36,707 nucleotides of DNA from Cytophaga aurantiaca DSM 3654 (GTDB lineage Bacteria > Bacteroidota > Bacteroidia > Cytophagales > Cytophagaceae): the NCBI RefSeq assembly GCF_000379725.1, contig NZ_KB903627.1, positions 61,626-98,332 on the forward strand, read 5' to 3'. Made by a program: the position numbers and the translations under genes. This document shows, one piece after another, positions 32,673-36,707 of the stretch; positions within the stretch are counted from its first letter, which is position 1, and the number at the start of each line of letters is the position of its first letter. The notes beneath the pieces are model-generated. The model saw only the letters and a list, made by a program, of their open reading frames with translations. It ran no database searches and was not told where the DNA came from.

Positions 32673-35600
32673 ATGAGATATTTATGTATCGCTTTTTTTG
32701 CGACCCTTCAATTCAGTATTTCAGTAACCGCTCAAACAAGTTTTGATGAAAAAGAACGACCTGCAAATCCCGGTGCAAAACCCACCTTTTCCAGTCGTGT
32801 TATAAAAGGCGATGTAAACAAGGAATCATCTATCTTACAGAGCGGAACAAGCTTAATGTCGACACCTCTAGCTAAAACAGCTGCTTCACCTCAATCCATT
32901 CAGCAAAAACAAAGTTCGTATACGATCCGCTCATCAAGCACAGGTCTACCGATTTTCATTTGTAAAAAATCTGCTGCCTCTGTCCAATTGCGTGCATCGA
33001 ATGGTAGTTTAATACAACAGACCGTTTTAAACTATTTAACTGAACTCAGTTCAATTCTTGAACTGACAGATGCAGCACAACAATTTACGATTTTCAAAAT
33101 TGAAACAGATCCGCTAGGCGGACAGATCATCCGATTACAACAAAACTACAATGGTATTCCTATCGATGGCTGCGAAAGTATTGTTCACATCAATGCTTTC
33201 GGACAGGCAACATCATGGAATGGATCATATATTAAACCAAGTCTTGTTTCAAAAACAACTTTCACAACTGCATCAACTGTTGCGGTACAAAATGCTTTAA
33301 CAGATTTACAAAAAGAACATCACATTATTGAAATGTCTGCTGAAGAGAAAGCGTTTTTAGATTATTCATCTCCCAAAGTAAAGACCGTATTTTACATTGA
33401 TCAAAAACTTACCACTACCTGTATACCGGCATACATCATAGAAGTGAGACCAAACTTTGTTGATTGGTGGGAATATGTAATTGATGCAAACACAGGAAAT
33501 GTTATTTCCGCACATTCAAAAACATGTCATGCAGATGGCGCAAAAACTTCCACAGGTAATGATTTAAATGGTGTTTCACAAACGATCAATACGTATCAAA
33601 AGGCATTGCTATACTATACCGTTGATGCCAGTCGTGCCATGTATAAATCCGGGCAATCAAGTATGCCGGATAATCCTGTCGGAGCCATACAAACACTGGA
33701 TATGAATAACACCTGGGGAAATTCAGCTAGCTTCAGATCTATATCCTCTCCCTCTAACACTTTTAGTGCAAAAGCAATTTCTGCACATAACATTGCAGGA
33801 AAATCCTATGAGTATTACCTGCAGGTTCATGGCAGAAATTCTATTGATGGCAAGGGAGGTACCGTCATTTCATTTATAAACGTAGCAGATCCAGACGATG
33901 GAACTGCGATGGACAATGCATTCTGGAATGGGAAAGCAATGTATTACGGCAATGGTAATGACCATTTCAAACCGCTGGCAGGTGGGTTAGATGTAGGCGG
34001 ACACGAGTTAACACATGGTGTGGTTCAAAATTCTGCAAACTTAAGTTATCAGGGAGAGTCCGGTGCGATCAATGAATCCATGGCAGACATCTTTGGTTGC
34101 AGTATAGATCCGGATGATTGGCAGATCGGTGAAGATGTTGTTTTGCTAAGTAAATACCCTTCGGGTGCATTGCGCGATTTATCGGATCCGCACAACGGAG
34201 GTACAGATATTGATTCACCAGGCTGGCAGCCAAAATTTGTTTCAGAAAAATATACCGGATCATTGGATAACGGTGGTGTCCACATCAACAGCGGGATTCC
34301 TAACTATGCCTATTACTTACTGGCAACCGCAACAAGCAGAAGTGAAGCAGAAAAAATATTCTACAGAGCATTAACCGTGTATCTGACACGTTCATCTCAA
34401 TTCATTGATCTGCGCATTGCCTGTATCTCTGCTGCTACCGACCTCTATAATGCTTCATCCAGTGAAGTAACTGCTGTACAAAATGCATTTGATCAGGTAG
34501 GTATTACGACCACAAGCGGCACGCCTACTGTAATTGTAACAGATGACTATCCGGTCAACCCGGGGACTGAATATTTATTGGCATATAATTTAAATACCTC
34601 CAGTACTAAAAAATTATACCGTATTAATACATCTGCCAATACACAGATTACCATAAATACAACGAGTGCAACTTCTAAACCAAGCGTTACGGATGATGGA
34701 AATACTGCTTATTTCATCAACAGTTCTCATCAGATCAAAGGCTTGTTCTTAACACCGAACAGTACACAGGAACGCATCATTGAAAGTCAGCAGATCTGGA
34801 ACAGTTTAGCAATCAGCAACGATGGTAACCGGATGGCTGCAACAACGATTGACAACGATACAGCTATCTATGTTTATGATTTTAATACAAATAGATGGTC
34901 TACCTTTATCTTGTACAGTCCTACGTTTTCTTCGGGTATAAAATCCGGCGGGCCGATCTATGCTGATGCGATGGAATGGGATCACACCGGACAATATCTG
35001 GTTTACGATTGCTACAATGAATTTGAAAATACTTCGGGCGACAACATCAGCTTCTGGGATATTAATTTTATTGATGTGTGGGACAACAGCACAAATGATT
35101 TTGCTGATGGCACCATTACAAAATTATTCCCTTCACTGGAAGAAGGTATAAGTGTGGGTAATCCCACGTTCGCCAAAAACTCATCGCATATTATTGCATT
35201 CGATTACATTGATGAAATTGCAGGTGCTTCATATGTGAAGGGGTGTAATACAGAACGCAATGAAGTGAACACCATTACACAAACCAATGTACTGGGTTAC
35301 CCAAGCTATAACCGACTTGACAACAAGGTAGCTTATGTATTCAATACCGGAACAACGGACGTAAACAAATCCATCTGGCTGGTAGATCTGGCAGTAGATA
35401 AAATATCTGCTTTGTCCAGTGGAGACGATGTAGGTTATGTAGCCAAATCCAAATGGCCAATCTTCTACGCGAATGGTTTACGTACAATTCCTACTTCTAC
35501 AAAAGCACCACAACAGAACGCTCAGGTATTAAACGTATATCCGAATCCAGGTAACGGGCAGAATGTTCATTTGCAATTAAAATCAGATGCTGCTGTAACG

Positions 35601-35777
35601 GCAGAGATAAAGATCACCAGCACAACCGGACAGATCATCTATACTACAAAAGCTGATCTGAATGCGGGTGAAAACGATGTACCGCTTTCAATACCTGTAA
35701 ATGTGAGCTCTGGCTATTATATCATTCTGGTTGAATCCGGCAATAGCAGATGGTTGAGCAGATTTATTAAGATATAG
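32673..35777 (+). CDS. T9SS-secreted M4 (thermolysin-like) metallopeptidase with beta-propeller
   Basis: A 1034-residue exported protease: signal peptide (about 1-20), FTP and PepSY-type propeptide (about 85-285) that normally chaperones and inhibits the enzyme, then an M4 catalytic domain (about 295-610). Zinc ligands and catalytic residues are H444, E445 and H448 in GHELTHG, E468 in GAINESMAD (24 residues after the first histidine, as in thermolysin), and the proton-donor histidine H537 in GGVHINSGIPN. A TolB/PD40-like beta-propeller follows (about 615-935, repeats such as KPSVTDDGNTAYFI), and the protein ends in a T9SS type A sorting domain (about 951-1034, VYPNPGNGQ; last residues SRFIKI). 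It would digest extracellular protein and be sorted by T9SS; substrate preference is not predictable. Confidence 0.93.
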   Translation: MRYLCIAFFATLQFSISVTAQTSFDEKERPANPGAKPTFSSRVIKGDVNKESSILQSGTSLMSTPLAKTAASPQSIQQKQSSYTIRSSSTGLPIFICKKSAASVQLRASNGSLIQQTVLNYLTELSSILELTDAAQQFTIFKIETDPLGGQIIRLQQNYNGIPIDGCESIVHINAFGQATSWNGSYIKPSLVSKTTFTTASTVAVQNALTDLQKEHHIIEMSAEEKAFLDYSSPKVKTVFYIDQKLTTTCIPAYIIEVRPNFVDWWEYVIDANTGNVISAHSKTCHADGAKTSTGNDLNGVSQTINTYQKALLYYTVDASRAMYKSGQSSMPDNPVGAIQTLDMNNTWGNSASFRSISSPSNTFSAKAISAHNIAGKSYEYYLQVHGRNSIDGKGGTVISFINVADPDDGTAMDNAFWNGKAMYYGNGNDHFKPLAGGLDVGGHELTHGVVQNSANLSYQGESGAINESMADIFGCSIDPDDWQIGEDVVLLSKYPSGALRDLSDPHNGGTDIDSPGWQPKFVSEKYTGSLDNGGVHINSGIPNYAYYLLATATSRSEAEKIFYRALTVYLTRSSQFIDLRIACISAATDLYNASSSEVTAVQNAFDQVGITTTSGTPTVIVTDDYPVNPGTEYLLAYNLNTSSTKKLYRINTSANTQITINTTSATSKPSVTDDGNTAYFINSSHQIKGLFLTPNSTQERIIESQQIWNSLAISNDGNRMAATTIDNDTAIYVYDFNTNRWSTFILYSPTFSSGIKSGGPIYADAMEWDHTGQYLVYDCYNEFENTSGDNISFWDINFIDVWDNSTNDFADGTITKLFPSLEEGISVGNPTFAKNSSHIIAFDYIDEIAGASYVKGCNTERNEVNTITQTNVLGYPSYNRLDNKVAYVFNTGTTDVNKSIWLVDLAVDKISALSSGDDVGYVAKSKWPIFYANGLRTIPTSTKAPQQNAQVLNVYPNPGNGQNVHLQLKSDAAVTAEIKITSTTGQIIYTTKADLNAGENDVPLSIPVNVSSGYYIILVESGNSRWLSRFIKI

Positions 35778-35795
35778 GTTTTATTAGGGGTTTTT

Positions 35796-35826
35796 ATTCG
35801 TAGAGTTAGCGAAGCGCTCTACGAAT
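35796..35826. repeat. Palindromic dispersed repeat copy (ATTCGTAGAG family)
   Basis: ATTCGTAGAG (35796-35805) and CTCTACGAAT (35817-35826) form a perfect 10-bp inverted repeat just after the M4 peptidase gene. Another ATTCGTAGAG is at 35906-35915, and its inverse adjoins the CHAT terminator at 24621-24630. Confidence 0.7.
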
Positions 35827-35838
35827 CAGTAATGAATA

Positions 35839-35893
35839 AGAGTCTTTGACTCGCTCGTAATTTTCAATTCATAAAAAACGAGTCAAAGACTCT
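35839..35893. repeat. 15-bp inverted repeat with 25-base loop
   Basis: AGAGTCTTTGACTCG (35839-35853) is perfectly inverted as CGAGTCAAAGACTCT (35879-35893). It may terminate the M4 peptidase transcript, but lacks a T-tract. It neighbours other palindromic repeats and looks like part of a repeat cluster. Confidence 0.7.
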
Positions 35894-35993
35894 CTTCTAT
35901 TAAAGATTCGTAGAGGAGGTTAACACTCATTCATTTAATATAGATTATCCTGATTTTCTTGTTAAAATATACGAAAATTAAGTACATTCTGAA

Positions 35994-36383
35994 ATGAAAA
36001 ATGTAATTCCTTTAATTGTCAATATAATTTTGTTATTCTATTATGTAGATGAATATTATTATAATAAAAATCTAGTAAATCAATTTCATTTAAATGACTA
36101 CATAAATTTATTTGTTTGGTTTATTGTAACAATTTTATCTTTAATTTATTGGGTATGGAGTGGAATTACTTATAATGAGGATGATAAATATATTTTATTT
36201 ACAAGCATTATTTATTTTTCAGTTATTTATGTTAATGATCCAGCATTATTCCCTTCTTCAACAATTGGATCTGAAAGAGCAGTCATATTGAGCATATTTC
36301 TATTATTAAGTTACATCGGAATTTGGATTTTTTTGATTGTTAAATTGCATACATCTTCCCAAGATGATGTTATCAATTCATAA
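35994..36383 (+). CDS. AT-rich small membrane protein, unknown function
   Basis: A 129-residue protein with four predicted membrane segments (about 3-20, 38-57, 68-82 and 93-114) and a short polar C-terminal tail. The DNA is visibly richer in A and T than the neighbouring genes, with many ATT, TTA and TAT codons. It lies between a cluster of palindromic repeats and an IS110-type transposase, so a transferred or accessory origin is likely. No family was recognised. Confidence 0.55.
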   Translation: MKNVIPLIVNIILLFYYVDEYYYNKNLVNQFHLNDYINLFVWFIVTILSLIYWVWSGITYNEDDKYILFTSIIYFSVIYVNDPALFPSSTIGSERAVILSIFLLLSYIGIWIFLIVKLHTSSQDDVINS

Positions 36384-36390
36384 ATAAATT

Positions 36391-36425
36391 CGCGCCGTGG
36401 TTAGTAATTACACATCTCGCCGTGG
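36391..36425. repeat. CGCCGTGG direct repeat at the transposase 3' flank
   Basis: CGCGCCGTGG (36391-36400) and TCGCCGTGG (36417-36425) are directly repeated, just beyond the transposase stop codon. This may mark the end of the insertion element. IS110-type elements usually lack long inverted repeats. Confidence 0.25.
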
Positions 36426-36436
36426 ATTTCTATGGT

Positions 36437-36707
36437 TTATGCAAGTGCATTGGTATAAATATATTCATATTTTCTATTATCTCTAACGCATGCAAATACA
36501 CGATGTATTAATTTATTTCGAATAGCGTTTATAACATTCATTTTTGCTTTCCCTTGTTTTATTTTACGATCGTAGAATTCTGTAATTTCTTTATTTGATT
36601 GAATAGCAACCAGTGCTGCCATGTGTAATATTGATTTGATACGCATATTTGCTTTTCTTGATACATGTGTTCGTTTTCTTACGCTTGTTCCTGAACTATG
36701 TTCAAAT
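36437..36707 (-). mobile_element. IS110-family transposase, C-terminal part, cut by the window edge
   Basis: The frame is open from the right window edge to a stop at 36437-36439, giving about 89 visible residues, so the 5' part lies outside. The sequence includes VSRKANMRIKSILHMAALVA, an FYDRKIKQGKAKMNVINAIR stretch and NKLIHRVFACVRDNRKY, which match the C-terminal (Transposase_20) end of IS110/IS116/IS902 transposases as found in Bacteroidota. There is an internal ATG at 36646, but the conserved residues continue upstream of it. Whether the element is complete cannot be judged from this window. Confidence 0.85.

Overview
The window looks like a chromosomal segment of a Bacteroidota bacterium, most likely a gliding or polysaccharide-degrading member of the Cytophagales (Cytophaga-like). 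The evidence is AT-rich DNA, two very large secreted proteins ending in type IX secretion (T9SS) type A sorting domains, a lipoprotein-type TamA (TamL) behind a huge TamB, a TPR-CHAT protein of the kind common in this phylum, start codons without clear Shine-Dalgarno sequences, and candidate promoters resembling the Bacteroidota -33/-7 pattern. The species cannot be proven from the sequence alone.

Layout. 1-1046 (minus) is an AI-2E/PerM-family membrane protein cut by the window edge. 1321-2553 is NADP-isocitrate dehydrogenase with its own promoter and terminator. 2673-4440 is a two-gene polysaccharide deacetylase and methyltransferase unit, followed at 4507 by a Cof-type HAD phosphatase. 5711-11392 encodes a 1893-residue T9SS cargo (CBM9-like, glucose/sorbosone dehydrogenase, Ig, DNRLRE, nine near-identical Ig-like repeats, sorting domain). 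11629-18897 is the tamB-tamL envelope assembly pair.

19084-23838 is the most interesting region. It is a tight, partly overlapping six-gene stressosome operon: single-domain response regulator, RsbR, RsbS, RsbT, an ATPase-PP2C fusion (RsbX-like), and a PAS histidine kinase whose N-terminus appears to be a decayed RsbT-type ATPase domain. No RsbU, RsbV, RsbW or sigma factor is present, so the output is probably a two-component phosphorelay rather than SigB. Three consecutive genes carry RsbT-type domains (one intact stand-alone, one fused to a phosphatase, one decayed and fused to a kinase), which suggests duplication and divergence.

The minus strand then carries a small lipoprotein (23896-24339), a 1421-residue exported TPR-CHAT putative cysteine peptidase (24649-28914), and a compact pglC-pglD-pglE-like cluster for starting an amino-sugar glycan (29007-31325). 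The plus strand resumes with ispE (31387), a small secreted protein, and a T9SS-type M4 metallopeptidase with a C-terminal beta-propeller (32673-35777). The right end has dispersed palindromic repeats, an AT-rich orphan membrane protein, and the 3' part of an IS110-type transposase running off the window. No rRNA, tRNA or CRISPR array was seen.
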